Notes: generated by a model not told the origin, from the sequence alone. Numbered from the stretch's first letter, positions 45,416-54,776 are shown. The stretch is DNA of 64,000 bases from Acidobacteriota bacterium (GCA_003223215.1 QHYH01000097.1:23826-87825), one strand, 5' to 3'. Numbers and translations are program-made.

Positions 45416-46177
45416 GTGAAGCCGCCCTCGGCAAAGCACCCTCGCAAAAGCCGCACACTGAAAAAGGTTGCGTTGGCGCGCGCGTTGTCGAAGCTGGGCT
45501 ATTGTTCGCGTTCGCAAGCCGCGGAACTGATCCGCGCCGGGCGCGTGAAATTGAACGGGGTGGTGCGGCGCGATCAGGAAACGCCCACACATCCCAAAGA
45601 TCGCATTGAAGTCGACGGTGCCCCCCTTGCCGCCAGCGCAAAAATCTATCTTCTCCTCAATAAACCGCGTGGCGCGGTGACGACAGCTTCGGACGAAAAA
45701 GGCCGCGAAACGGTTTATGCCTATCTGCCGAAGAATCTCCCGTGGATTGCGCCGGTAGGACGGCTCGACAGAGCCAGCGAAGGGTTGCTGTTGCTTACCA
45801 ATGACTCCGGGTGGGCGGCGCGCATTGCCGCGCCGGAGACGCACCTTGACAAAACATATCACGTGCAGATCGGCACGATCGCTGACGAAATCTTGCTCGA
45901 CGCTCTGCGCCATGGCATTCGCACGATCGACGGCGATTTTCTTCGCGTGAAACAAGCAAAGGTCCTGCGCCAGGGCGAGCGCAATTCCTGGCTCGAAATT
46001 GTGCTCGACGAAGGAAAGAATCGCCACATTCGCCGCATGCTGGAGCAGTTGAACATTGAAGTGTTGCGACTGGTGCGCGTGGCGATCGGGCGGCTGGCGC
46101 TCGGCGATCTGCAAAAAGGCGCGACACGCGCGCTGACAACCGAAGAGAAACAGGCGCTCGATCGCACCATGCACTGA
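45416..46177 (+). CDS. RsuA/RluB-family rRNA pseudouridine synthase
   Basis: 253 aa from a GTG start. An S4 RNA-binding domain (about 20-65: RALSKLGYCSRSQAAELIRAGRVKLNG) leads into the synthase domain with LLNKPRGAVTT, the catalytic-Asp motif GRLDRASEGLLLLTND and EGKNRHIRRMLEQL. This fits RluB/RsuA-type enzymes that convert a uridine in 23S or 16S rRNA. The Arg-rich N-terminal tail is common. The start is 38 bases after the selenoprotein stop. Which uridine is modified cannot be determined. Confidence 0.92.
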   Translation: MKPPSAKHPRKSRTLKKVALARALSKLGYCSRSQAAELIRAGRVKLNGVVRRDQETPTHPKDRIEVDGAPLAASAKIYLLLNKPRGAVTTASDEKGRETVYAYLPKNLPWIAPVGRLDRASEGLLLLTNDSGWAARIAAPETHLDKTYHVQIGTIADEILLDALRHGIRTIDGDFLRVKQAKVLRQGERNSWLEIVLDEGKNRHIRRMLEQLNIEVLRLVRVAIGRLALGDLQKGATRALTTEEKQALDRTMH

Positions 46178-46235
46178 CCAAAGCAACTGCCAGGTTCGAT
46201 TGACTGCTCCGATTTCCTTCTATACCTTGCCTCGC

Positions 46236-46556
46236 ATGGCGTCTCCCAGGCCATCCTCACCTTCCGACCCGTCTCCGGGAACGGCCGTGGAGATCCAGCG
46301 AGACCCCGACGTCCCCAGGTTTACGCTGGATAACCCAGGCCACGAAAATGCAGTTACTGGGGCGATGTTTGACGCGATGCTCGCGGAGTTGCGCTCCGAG
46401 GCCGTGCGTCCGCTTGCGCGAGTCCTGCGCCTGATTATTGGGCTGCTTTCCGTGCAAATTATAGTTGTGGCGTTGTTTGGCGTGAAACCCAAGAAACACC
46501 GGCTGGAAGAACTGGACTCAGAATCGCCCCTCTCGCCCCTGCCCTCGCAGGTCTGA
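46236..46556 (+). CDS. Short protein: crotonase-like N-terminus fused to a membrane helix
   Basis: 106 aa from the ATG at 46236 (an upstream in-frame start adds 12 residues). Residues about 18-60 resemble the start of enoyl-CoA hydratases (EIQRDPDVPRFTLDN, ENAVTGAMFDAMLAEL). The protein then turns into a membrane helix (LIIGLLSVQIIVVALFG) and a charged tail. The crotonase oxyanion hole and catalytic part are missing. It may be a truncated gene joined to another frame, or a short real protein of unknown role. Confidence 0.4.
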   Translation: MASPRPSSPSDPSPGTAVEIQRDPDVPRFTLDNPGHENAVTGAMFDAMLAELRSEAVRPLARVLRLIIGLLSVQIIVVALFGVKPKKHRLEELDSESPLSPLPSQV

Positions 46557-46629
46557 GCTTGAATCGATTTAGTCATGCGAACCTGAGGGCATTCGCACTA
46601 GAATGGGCGCTTCTTGCCCAGGAGGGTTT

Positions 46630-47502
46630 ATGAAACGAATTGGCGTGACCGCTTTCCTTCTTCTGCTCGGAACCACTCCGGCCCGCGGCCAGTCGAAGCT
46701 TTCCGTGAAATGGGAAGAGCTCACCGCCGGAGACTTTCGCGCGGCGATTCAGCAAGCGAAAGGAACGTGCCTGCTCCCGTTCGGCATTTTGGAGAAGCAT
46801 GGACCGCATCTTCCGCTGGGAACCGATCTCCTCAACGTTCGCTTTGCGGCGTTGCATGCCGCCGAGCAGGAATTCGCCGTCGTTTTTCCAGAATATTATT
46901 TCGGACAGATTTTTGAAGCGAAGCACCAGCCCGGTACGGTGGCCTACAGTATGGAGCTCCAGCTGAAACTGTTGCAGGAAACCACCGACGAGATGGCGCG
47001 CAACGGCTGCAAGAAAGTCGTCATCGTGAACGGCCACGGCGGAAACGAACACCTGCTTCCCTTCTTCGCGCAGGCACAGATGGCCAGCCCCAAGGACTAC
47101 GTAGTGTACGTGCTTGACGGCGAACGCAACCGCCCCGGCGGGCCGGCAAAGAAGTCCACCGGGGTCGATTACCACGCCGGCGAAAACGAAACCTCCAACA
47201 CGCTCTACACACATCCGGAACTGACGCATATCGACCGGGCCGGGCGCGAATCAGGCGCGGATCAAAAACGCCAGAATCTGCCGGACTTCCTTTACACGGG
47301 CATCTGGTGGTATGCGCGCTTCCCCAACCACTATTCAGGCGACGGCTCGGTGGCCGCGAAAGAGTTGGGCGAGTGGAACGTCGAGGGCTGGATTTCCACG
47401 ATTGTCGAAGCCATCCGCGCGGTCAAAGCCGATGACGCGAGCCTCAAAATCCAGAATGAGTTTTACGAAAAGAGCAAGCACCCTCTCGACACGCCGCAAT
47501 AA
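46630..47502 (+). CDS. Creatininase-family metal-dependent amidohydrolase, secreted
   Basis: 290 aa from the ATG with AGGAGG eight bases upstream. A signal peptide (GVTAFLLLLGTTPARGQ) suggests periplasmic location. Creatininase-fold metal ligands are seen in PFGILEKHGPHLPLGTD, NGHGGNEHLLPF and HAGENETSNTLY. Members cleave the amides of creatinine or formamide-type substrates; secreted forms are less common and the substrate is unknown. The downstream amidase gene, 124 bases later, may act on related compounds. Confidence 0.88.
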   Translation: MKRIGVTAFLLLLGTTPARGQSKLSVKWEELTAGDFRAAIQQAKGTCLLPFGILEKHGPHLPLGTDLLNVRFAALHAAEQEFAVVFPEYYFGQIFEAKHQPGTVAYSMELQLKLLQETTDEMARNGCKKVVIVNGHGGNEHLLPFFAQAQMASPKDYVVYVLDGERNRPGGPAKKSTGVDYHAGENETSNTLYTHPELTHIDRAGRESGADQKRQNLPDFLYTGIWWYARFPNHYSGDGSVAAKELGEWNVEGWISTIVEAIRAVKADDASLKIQNEFYEKSKHPLDTPQ

Positions 47503-47626
47503 CGGCGTGACAACAAAAACTCTTTCCGGCAAGGAGGAGCGACGAATCACCCATCCTTATGCTACCTAGGTGAGAAATACTTCCGGAATGAAAAGAAAAG
47601 TTGCCGGTTGCGGGCGAGGGGACAAG

Positions 47627-49204
47627 ATGACGGATAGGATCACCCGGCGCGACGCTTTGAAATTGGGCACGAGCGCGGCAGTTTCAGCCACGGTCTCTCC
47701 GCTGATTCGGTCGATCACCGATCATGTGAGCAGCGTGAACCGCGCTTCTTCGACGCTGCCAGATTCGGAGTCAACAGTCATGCCACCCACCACGGAAGAC
47801 GAAATCTGTTTCATGCGGGCCAGAGACCTGGCCGGGACGATCCGTGACAAAAAGATTTCCGCGCGCGAAGTGATGCAAGCGCATCTGAAACAAATCGCGC
47901 GCGTCAATCCGAAGGTCAACGCGATTGTCACGCTGGTTCCGGAAGAACAGCTGATGGCGCAGGCGCTGGCCGCGGACGAAGCCATCGCCAAAGGACATTT
48001 GCTCGGGCCGCTGCACGGGCTTCCGGTTGGCGTGAAGGATTTGCATCTCACCAAGGGTATTCGAACGACACACGGGTCGCCGCTTCACGCCAATGACATT
48101 CCCGATGCCGATTGCCTGGTCGTTGAGCGCGAGAAAAACGCGGGCGCCATCGTCATCGGCAAAACGAACGTGCCGGAGTGGGGCCTGGGCTCGCAGACGT
48201 TCAATCCCGTTTTTGGGCCGACGCTAAATCCGTACGATTTGAGCAAAACTTGCGGCGGAAGCACGGGCGGAGGCGCGGTGGCACTGGCATGTGGAATGGT
48301 TCCACTCGCCGACGGCAGTGACATGGGCGGCTCGCTGCGCAATCCACCGAATTTTTGCAACGTGGTTGGGATTCGCCCCTCGCCCGGGCGTGTGCCGAAT
48401 CCTCCGACGACGCTCGGGTGGTTCACGTTGAGCGTGGATGGGCCGGTGGCGCGCAACGTCGTGGATTGCGCATTTTTCATGAGCGTCCTGGCGGGATTCG
48501 ATCGCCGCTCGCCCATTTCCATTGACGAGAGCGGTAGCCAGTTCGCCAATCCGCTTGGGCGCGATTTCCATGGCGTTCGCGTTGCGATGTTCAAAGACTT
48601 GGGGCTTCCCTGGGAGCTGCCGGTGCGCGACGCGGTCAAAGCGCAACGCAAGGTTCTCGAGTCGTTGGGCTGCATCGTCGAAGAGGCCGAGCCGGATTTC
48701 ACAGACGCCAACGAGTCTTTTCTGCTGTGGCGCCACTGGTCGATTGAACTTTCCTTTGGCGATATTCTTGAAGCGAACGCCGATAAATTGAACCAGTACG
48801 TTCACTGGCACGTGCACGAGGGCCGCAAGCTCACCGGGCCGCAACTCGCGCGCATGGAAGCCAAACGCACGGAGTTGTATCAGCGCACGCGCCAGTTCAT
48901 GGAGAAGTACGAGTTTTTCGTACTGCCGGTAAACCAGGTTTTGCCCTTTGATGTGAAGACGCATTACCCCACAGAAATTGCCGGTGTGAAGATGGAAACC
49001 TACATGGCCTGGATGAAATCCGCATACTACATTTCGGCGGTTGGCAATCCGGCAATGAGCGTTCCCTGCGCGTTTTCCGAGAGCGGGCTCCCCATCGCCA
49101 TGCAAATCGTGGGACGCCACCATGACGATTGGGGCGTTTTGCAACTGGGGCACGCCTTTGAGCAAGCCACAGGTATTGGCAAGCGCCGCCCGCCCATCTT
49201 GTAG
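47627..49204 (+). CDS. Amidase-signature family amidase, Tat-exported
   Basis: 525 aa from the ATG with GAGGGG upstream. The N-terminus carries a twin-arginine signal (TRRDALKLG). The amidase-signature catalytic triad is complete: K137 in GVKDLH, cis-Ser S212 in GGSTGGG, and nucleophile S236 in SDMGGSLRNP. It hydrolyses amides, but the sequence does not fix the substrate. The C-terminal NPAMSVPCAF and GLPIAMQIVG are typical. Together with the creatininase-like gene upstream it suggests extracytoplasmic use of amide nitrogen. Confidence 0.92.
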   Translation: MTDRITRRDALKLGTSAAVSATVSPLIRSITDHVSSVNRASSTLPDSESTVMPPTTEDEICFMRARDLAGTIRDKKISAREVMQAHLKQIARVNPKVNAIVTLVPEEQLMAQALAADEAIAKGHLLGPLHGLPVGVKDLHLTKGIRTTHGSPLHANDIPDADCLVVEREKNAGAIVIGKTNVPEWGLGSQTFNPVFGPTLNPYDLSKTCGGSTGGGAVALACGMVPLADGSDMGGSLRNPPNFCNVVGIRPSPGRVPNPPTTLGWFTLSVDGPVARNVVDCAFFMSVLAGFDRRSPISIDESGSQFANPLGRDFHGVRVAMFKDLGLPWELPVRDAVKAQRKVLESLGCIVEEAEPDFTDANESFLLWRHWSIELSFGDILEANADKLNQYVHWHVHEGRKLTGPQLARMEAKRTELYQRTRQFMEKYEFFVLPVNQVLPFDVKTHYPTEIAGVKMETYMAWMKSAYYISAVGNPAMSVPCAFSESGLPIAMQIVGRHHDDWGVLQLGHAFEQATGIGKRRPPIL

Positions 49205-49372
49205 CGGGTTCACACGCCGCCAAGTTCCTTTGCCGTCGAGATGGGCGGCTACCTTTGGCCGGGAACCATCATTGAATGCGCCAGACCGTATCGAGTCTGT
49301 GGTTTGCGGTTGGTAATGAGCGACTCCCGGTTTTGTCCCGGCCGCGATTTCACAAACCGCGAAGCCCTTTAG

Positions 49373-50005
49373 TTAGGTTTGGCAGTGCTTCTTTAAAAAC
49401 CGGAACCCATCGGCGACCCAGACCGAGCTTCCGAAATAGCCAAAGGTGTGGCCATCTTCCGCCGAATTACCAAAGGGAGGATAAATCTTGAGCTCGAATT
49501 CCCTGCCAGCGTCCCTCATGGCGGCCGAAAGAACGCGGCTCGGGGAAAGGTCGTAATCATTCTCGGCCTGAAAGAAAAAAATTGGCGCGCGGGAATTGCG
49601 AACACTGCGCGTCATCAACGATTGTAGTAGGGGTGCTCGCGCCCAGCTCTGCCTCGATGCCGCCGAAAGAATTTCCTGCCACAGCGGTCCGATCCGCCTC
49701 GACGAACTTCTGTGTTCTCAGCCATGTTAACGCGGCGACTTGGTCGTTTAGGTGGTCCGTCTCGAGCAAGCGGACCATCTTTGCGGATCCGCTGGCGAGA
49801 CCTCCCGTTTTGGTCGCAGCGGCGATCTCATCGCCAATGTACTTGCCTACCGAAGCACTTAGACCTTGGCCTCTTCTGTACGGTCCGAAGAACACCCAGC
49901 CGTTCATCGCAAAGACCGGCCCCAGCGCATCGAAGCCTTCTTTGCTGAGCATGCCGGGAGCGTTCCCATGGTTGTAAACAACTGCGTATAAGAGAGTTCG
50001 AACAG
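49373..50005 (-). pseudogene. Alpha/beta hydrolase (dienelactone-hydrolase-like) pseudogene
   Basis: Pieces in two frames. The upstream piece (to 50005) has VVYNHGNAPGMLSKEGF, WVFFGPYRRGQGLS, DHLNDQVAALTWLR and the nucleophile elbow VAGNSFGGIEAELG. The downstream piece (49373-49618) has RAPIFFFQAENDYDLSPSR and SAEDGHTFGYFGSS with the acid and His regions. A stop precedes the first piece, and about 25 residues plus the frame are lost between the pieces near 49620. This is more than one lesion, so it is a real pseudogene. Confidence 0.75.
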
Positions 50006-50219
50006 CTCAGCGATCCAGTACTCGTTGGAGGAACGCTCTTGATGAGCAAGCGTGTGCTCCCTGCCACCCGCGGATGTCGCATTCGCGGGCTCCGGCTCTA
50101 TTGAAATGACCATCACACGCGAAGGGCATGGCGACCTTCCCTGAGTCCCGCCGCCACTGCTCAAAAAGGACACGATTTTCGGCAGGGACTCGGCACCTTC
50201 GGCCGATAGAGGTCCATGC

Positions 50220-51458
50220 TCAAACGATATCGTTCTTCTCCGGGTCCCATTGCACCGTGCGACCCTGGCGCAGCGAGGCAATGGCCATTTGGCAAGCTAT
50301 GGCCGAGTTGTAGCCCAATTCGAAAGGACAATTGGGCTCTTTGCGGTTTCGCACGCAATCAAAGAAATTATTCATGTGAGCCGCGGTGTCGTCGTCATCA
50401 CTGCCGACAATATCCGGTTCGCCGCCAACCGGCGCCGGAGTTCCAGCTTTCGGTGCAGCGTGGTCCTGCGGTTGGAATGTCACCTTGTCCACAACGCGAA
50501 TCACCGTCCCCTTGTTTCCGAGCGCAAAATCGTATCCGTCCTCACCAAAGTAATTGTTGCCAAACGACGAGTTCCAAGTGAACAAGAGATTTTCCGGCTG
50601 GTCCATGGAGACGTCCATAGTGTCCGGAACTTCCATGCCGGGGGAAAGATAGTTATAGCCGGCCATCGTGACGCGGCGCGGTATTTTGAGGCCGAGCGAT
50701 TTGTACCAAAACGCCACTTGGTGCACCATGTTCTCGAAGACGTTTCCACCCGAATAATCCCAGAAGAATCGCCAATTGATAAAACGTTGCGGATCAAATT
50801 CATGGGGCCGAGCTTCACCTTCGAACTCCTTCCAAGCTACATGGTCGAGATTGCAGTCGGGGGGAATTGACCTCTTCCATCCTCCGTAAGGTCTGTTCCG
50901 ATAATGGTGAGTATGAATTGCTGTGATGGTTCCCATGCTATCTGGCGCAGTGAGTTCACGCGCACGCGCGAAGGTCTTCCCGCTCACGGATTGCACACCC
51001 ACCTGTACCACGCGGTTCGAACCTTCCACGGCGCGGCGCATGCGTCGCGCGTGGTCAGGATTAAGAGCCATGGTTTTTTCCTGGTAGACATCCTTGCCTG
51101 CTTGGATGGCGGGAACGAAATTGAGAGCGTGTTGGTGTTGGGGAGTGGCAATTAGCACGGCGTCAATGGATTTGTCGTCGAGCAAGCGGCGAAAATCGGT
51201 AAATGTCTGGACCGTGGGAGCAAGTTGTTTGGCTTCCTCCAGGCGACGAGTGTAAACGTCGGCAACCGCGATGGCCTGGCTATTGGGCGCACGGAGCGCG
51301 TGCTTGAAAATGTCCAGTCCGCGCCCGCCGGCCCCGATCAGCCCGAACCGGACGCGGTCATTAGCGCCGAGGATACTCGCCGGCGGAAAAACCGACGAAC
51401 CTGCGAGCGCGGCCGCACCTCCGCTAACCTGATGAATAAACCTTCTGCGATTGAGCAT
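50220..51458 (-). CDS. Gfo/Idh/MocA-family oxidoreductase, Tat-exported
   Basis: 412 aa from the ATG preceded by AAAGGAG. A twin-arginine signal (NRRRFIHQVSGGAAAL) is followed by the Rossmann domain (VRFGLIGAGGRGLDIF, about 35-60), AVLIATPQHQHA, and EKTMALNPDHARRM in place of EKP. The C-terminal alpha/beta domain has DYSGGNVFENMVHQ and ends VQWDPEKNDIV. This family oxidises sugars or polyols; exported forms are frequent in plant-polymer degraders. It lies 17 bases after an exported TIM-barrel isomerase gene, so the two form a sugar-metabolism pair. Confidence 0.93.
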   Translation of the reverse strand: MLNRRRFIHQVSGGAAALAGSSVFPPASILGANDRVRFGLIGAGGRGLDIFKHALRAPNSQAIAVADVYTRRLEEAKQLAPTVQTFTDFRRLLDDKSIDAVLIATPQHQHALNFVPAIQAGKDVYQEKTMALNPDHARRMRRAVEGSNRVVQVGVQSVSGKTFARARELTAPDSMGTITAIHTHHYRNRPYGGWKRSIPPDCNLDHVAWKEFEGEARPHEFDPQRFINWRFFWDYSGGNVFENMVHQVAFWYKSLGLKIPRRVTMAGYNYLSPGMEVPDTMDVSMDQPENLLFTWNSSFGNNYFGEDGYDFALGNKGTVIRVVDKVTFQPQDHAAPKAGTPAPVGGEPDIVGSDDDDTAAHMNNFFDCVRNRKEPNCPFELGYNSAIACQMAIASLRQGRTVQWDPEKNDIV

Positions 51459-51475
51459 GATTGCAACTCCTTTGG

Positions 51476-52405
51476 TTAAACTGAAGAATACTTCCGACAA
51501 AGCGTTTTGATTTTCTCGACGAGTTTGGGGACTCCGGTCAAGGGATCCTCTTCACCTTCATATTCCGCGGACATAAATCCCTTATAGTTCGCGCGGGCGA
51601 AAAGCGACCACACGCGGTCGAGATCGACAGCTTGCCCATTTTCGAACACGTCTCGGATGTGGGAGTGGGTCGCGTAAGGGAGGGTGGCTTCGATTTGCGC
51701 GTAAGCGTCAGCCTGAGGGGTAGCAATGAAGTTTGTAACGTCCAGATTGATCCCAAAATAGGGTGAATCAAGGCGGTGAACAAGCTCGATGCACACATCC
51801 GCATTCTGGGTGATACCTTCGTGATTTTCAACGCCGAGAGTAATTCCTTTTTTCCCCGCGTACTCGCAAGCCACTTTGAGCGTCTCAACGGTCCAGCGAA
51901 TACCCTGTTGCACGGTCGCCCCGGGAGGACACTTGCCCGCGAAGACGCGCAGATGCGGTGCTCCCAGAGACTCGGTGACATCAATCCATTTCTTGATCTC
52001 CTCCAAAACCTCTGCGCGCCTGACCGCATCCGCTTGCACGGTGCTGGCTCCTGTGGCTGCACCGGAAAAACATACACCATTCTTGTAAGCTAGGTATCGC
52101 AAGGAAGCCAAATAGGCTGGTGCCGTCGACTTGAACCAGTAAGCCGTCATGTCCACGGCATCAATCCCGAGCTCGACGGCCTTTCCGATGACGTCTTCCA
52201 TGCTCATCTTGCCGGCTTTCAAAGGTTTGCTGTAAGAGTACGCGCAGCAACCCGTAAGGAGCCGCGGCTTTGCTTCAATCCCGGGTTCCGTGCTTGGCAT
52301 GGATTTCCACGCACGAGCTGTGCGGGCAAGTTCCGTGCCCATGATGACCGCCGGTCCGGCGGTTCTCAAAAATTCTCTGCGATGCGTTCTCCTTGGTATA
52401 GACAC
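51476..52405 (-). CDS. Xylose-isomerase-like TIM-barrel sugar isomerase/epimerase, Tat-exported
   Basis: 309 aa. The N-terminal THRREFLRTAGPAVI is a twin-arginine signal. The TIM barrel shows DAVDMTAYWF, LRVFAGKCPPG, LGVENHEG (metal-binding Glu), NLDVTNF, THSHIRDVF and SAEYEGEEDP, the spacing of the AP_endonuc_2/xylose-isomerase-like fold. It would isomerise or epimerise a sugar or keto acid. It is directly upstream of the oxidoreductase gene. The start overlaps no gene; promoter not identified. Confidence 0.92.
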   Translation of the reverse strand: MSIPRRTHRREFLRTAGPAVIMGTELARTARAWKSMPSTEPGIEAKPRLLTGCCAYSYSKPLKAGKMSMEDVIGKAVELGIDAVDMTAYWFKSTAPAYLASLRYLAYKNGVCFSGAATGASTVQADAVRRAEVLEEIKKWIDVTESLGAPHLRVFAGKCPPGATVQQGIRWTVETLKVACEYAGKKGITLGVENHEGITQNADVCIELVHRLDSPYFGINLDVTNFIATPQADAYAQIEATLPYATHSHIRDVFENGQAVDLDRVWSLFARANYKGFMSAEYEGEEDPLTGVPKLVEKIKTLCRKYSSV

Positions 52406-52815
52406 GTTAGCTCCTTCTGCAATATTCGGGGAGCGCTCCCCGCCTTACATCCAAAGGGGCTTTGCCCTTACCTTGTGGCGGGTCTCCCGTCCAGGCTTTC
52501 GAAGGCTCCGTGCCTTGCGGAGCGCCAAGTGGTCGGTTACCGCAAAACAGTGGCCCGTTCCGCAAAGCGCCCTCGTGCGCAAACGGGAATATTGGCTGCA
52601 CCGACTTGCTTATCATCTCGCAAACACCCTTAATCGCCTCGGGCGGCACATGACACTTTACTCCCGTTGAACTCCACTCTAGCATTTTGGGCGATGCCTT
52701 CAAAAAATTGCGCACGCACACGCGCGTGACCCACCGCGATTCCCAGCTTGAAAAAAAGATTCGCTTCGACCCAATCTGATATGTTCGAGTTGCTTTATTT
52801 TCGGCGACGCACAGG
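52406..52815. other. Non-coding stretch between secreted-protein genes
   Basis: About 410 bases with no supported gene on either strand. The frames are Arg/Pro-rich and overlap one another. It separates the sugar isomerase from a truncated transglycosylase gene and may be debris of that gene's missing part, but I cannot recognise any of it. Confidence 0.4.
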
Positions 52816-53187
52816 CTACGAGTGGGGAGCCCCGCCGCGCGTCCCACGTCCAATGTGCTGCTTCGCGGGCTCGCATGGAATTTTGTTGCGTGTGCTAGCC
52901 GCACTGATGGCCTCGTCCAGTGTGTCGGAGGGCGGTAAGCTTGGAACTGGGATCTCTGGCAGGTCAAGTTCCTCTACCTGAAAGCGCACGATTTCTCGAG
53001 TCGGAACATGTACATAGTCATTGGAAGTCCCGGTCAGATAGAGCCGAGTAACGGTGTTTCTTGCCTCGCGACGCTCATAACGGATGGCAAAGCCATTTCG
53101 AAGGATTGCGAGTTCCCCAGGGTATGCCGAGATACAAGGAAGAAGAAGGACGACTGCGGCGATACCCAGCTTGTAGGAGAGTCTCAT
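52816..53187 (-). CDS. Truncated lytic-transglycosylase-like N-terminus
   Basis: 123 aa. A signal peptide precedes AILRNGFAIRYERREARNTVTRLYLTG and VPTREIVRFQVEELD, as in the N-terminal domain of some acidobacterial lytic transglycosylases. LDEAISAASTRNKI then begins the SLT domain. At that point the sequence switches to an unrelated Arg/Gly/Pro tail and stops. The catalytic SLT domain (ES motif) is missing, so it should be inactive. The break coincides with unrecognised sequence downstream. Confidence 0.5.
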   Translation of the reverse strand: MRLSYKLGIAAVVLLLPCISAYPGELAILRNGFAIRYERREARNTVTRLYLTGTSNDYVHVPTREIVRFQVEELDLPEIPVPSLPPSDTLDEAISAASTRNKIPCEPAKQHIGRGTRGGAPHS

Positions 53188-53537
53188 AAATGAAAGACGA
53201 TCGGTCTCTGTCCCGTGCAGCTGCGGGAGTCAGAAGTCTCTCGAGGTTCCGCCGAGTCGCACAAGTTGTCCTTGCCGAGCCACAAATAGGCCTGTCGTTT
53301 GGATGCGTCAAGCACCGAGAGATCCGGAACCGGCCAGGCTCCGCAACTAACTTATTGAATCCACTGCCCTTGCGTTCCCGACTTGGGCGCAATTGGATAG
53401 GATGGAAATTGCTCTGTAGGGCAAGTGCTTCCATCCAGTACTACGATAGGGTTCCCCACCCCATAGCAGACTGTTTGTTTGATGATTTCCTGCAAGACAT
53501 CGTGCTGTGGCTTTCCCATCAGGAATGCTATGACGAG
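53188..53537. other. Non-coding stretch between Fic gene and truncated gene
   Basis: 350 bases. A plus-strand frame (53190-53672) overlaps the end of fic and looks composition-driven, so I do not accept it. I see no repeat, RNA gene or clear terminator after fic. Confidence 0.4.
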
Positions 53538-54722
53538 TCATTCCAGCTCTATCTGTCGCTGTCGCTCATCTTGCGCCAGCTCACCCCGTTCGTTGAACCT
53601 CACGTGGGGCACTGGCCGAAGGGGAATGCTGAGGCGATAGCGGGCGTAGCGGCGCTCGCCTTCGCGAACTAGCGCGCCCTTGGCAACTAAGTCGGCCAGG
53701 TCGCGCGTGGTGGTTGCGGGCGAGGCTCCGGTGATGCTGGTATATTTTCCCGCTGAAAGTCCACCTTGGAATCCCTCCGGGCCTTCGCGGAACATGCGAA
53801 AGAGAGCCTTTTCCTGCCGCGCATTAAGCTGGCCCTTCAGCCTGTCGAGCAGCTTCGTTTTGTCGATCAGGAATTCTACCAGCGCGATGGTCCTCCGCTG
53901 CGCTTCAATGGCGACGTCGGCAAACCACATCAGCCATTGCGTGATCTCATTTTCCTTGTTCGCCGCTTCGAGCGCTTCGTAATAATTCTTGCGCCGAGCA
54001 AGAATTGTTTCCGCCAACGCGGTGAGCGTGGGTTGACCGAGGCCCTGCGCGAGAGTTTTTCCCGAGATAGCACGTCCGATGCGCCCGTTTCCATCCTCAA
54101 ACGGATGGATGGTTTCAAAATACAAGTGAGCAATCCCGGCCCTCGTCAACGCGGGCAGCGGCTCATCCCGGCCAGGCGCAGTCCGATTGGACCAAGCAAT
54201 GAATCTCTCCATTTCGGATGGCACGCGCGCAGATGGCGGCGCCTCGAAGTGCACTCTCGGCTCGCCAATGCGCCCGGAAACCACCTGCATGGGTTCCGCT
54301 CCAGTTCGGTAGCGTCCGACATCTCTCAAGTTTCGGCTCCCGCTCATCGTCATGCGATGCCAGTGAAACAGCATTTCCTCGGAAAGCGGGTCGGCAAAGG
54401 ATCGGTACAGCTCGACCATCATCTCGGCGATGCCTCGTTCCGCAGGCCGGACGCGCCGTTCATCCGTGGCAAGGCCTAGTTGCTTGCGGAGAGAAGATTG
54501 AACGCTTGCGCGATCCAGAATTTCGCCTTCGATTTCGGAAGTCGTCACCGCCTCCGTGCTCATGGCCTCGATGGTGAGTTGGTTACGCTCCTCTTTGACG
54601 AGGTGTCGAACGGAGCCGACGAACACGCCTCCGCTGACGAGAAACTGCTTCTCCGCAGCTTCCAGGCGCGTTCGTTGCCACCGAAAATTGGGCCAATCCG
54701 GTCTTTGCCAGTTCCAAGTCAT
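53538..54722 (-). CDS. Fic-domain protein with inhibitory motif and winged-helix domain
   Basis: 394 aa. Fic enzymes transfer AMP or similar groups to target proteins. The active-site motif HPFEDGNGRIGR is complete (H206 to R217). An N-terminal inhibitory motif TSEIEG (T61-G66) can occlude the ATP site in cis, so this is a class II, self-inhibited Fic. A C-terminal winged-helix region (about 305-375: ARQEKALFRMF, then TSITGASPATTTRDLADL) should bind DNA. Inverted repeats directly before the ATG suggest autoregulation. No antitoxin gene is adjacent. Confidence 0.92.
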   Translation of the reverse strand: MTWNWQRPDWPNFRWQRTRLEAAEKQFLVSGGVFVGSVRHLVKEERNQLTIEAMSTEAVTTSEIEGEILDRASVQSSLRKQLGLATDERRVRPAERGIAEMMVELYRSFADPLSEEMLFHWHRMTMSGSRNLRDVGRYRTGAEPMQVVSGRIGEPRVHFEAPPSARVPSEMERFIAWSNRTAPGRDEPLPALTRAGIAHLYFETIHPFEDGNGRIGRAISGKTLAQGLGQPTLTALAETILARRKNYYEALEAANKENEITQWLMWFADVAIEAQRRTIALVEFLIDKTKLLDRLKGQLNARQEKALFRMFREGPEGFQGGLSAGKYTSITGASPATTTRDLADLVAKGALVREGERRYARYRLSIPLRPVPHVRFNERGELAQDERQRQIELE

Positions 54723-54724
54723 GC

Positions 54725-54776
54725 GCGATAGCGTAGTTTCCTATCGCTCACATTATCCCATATTTATGAGTGATAG
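54725..54776 (-). promoter_or_regulatory. Operator-like repeats over the fic promoter
   Basis: GCGATAG (54725-54731) and CTATCGC (54741-54747) form a perfect inverted repeat 3 bases from the ATG. A further near-match GAGTGATAG (54768-54776) pairs with CTATCGCTC (54741-54749) at 8 of 9 positions. A GATAAT -10-like box (54752-54757, minus strand) lies between the half sites. It is a likely site for the winged-helix domain of Fic itself. Confidence 0.5.

Noticed and set aside
53190..53672. 160-residue plus-strand frame between fic and the truncated transglycosylase
   Set aside because: Overlaps the fic 3' end antisense; no motif and no homologue recognised.
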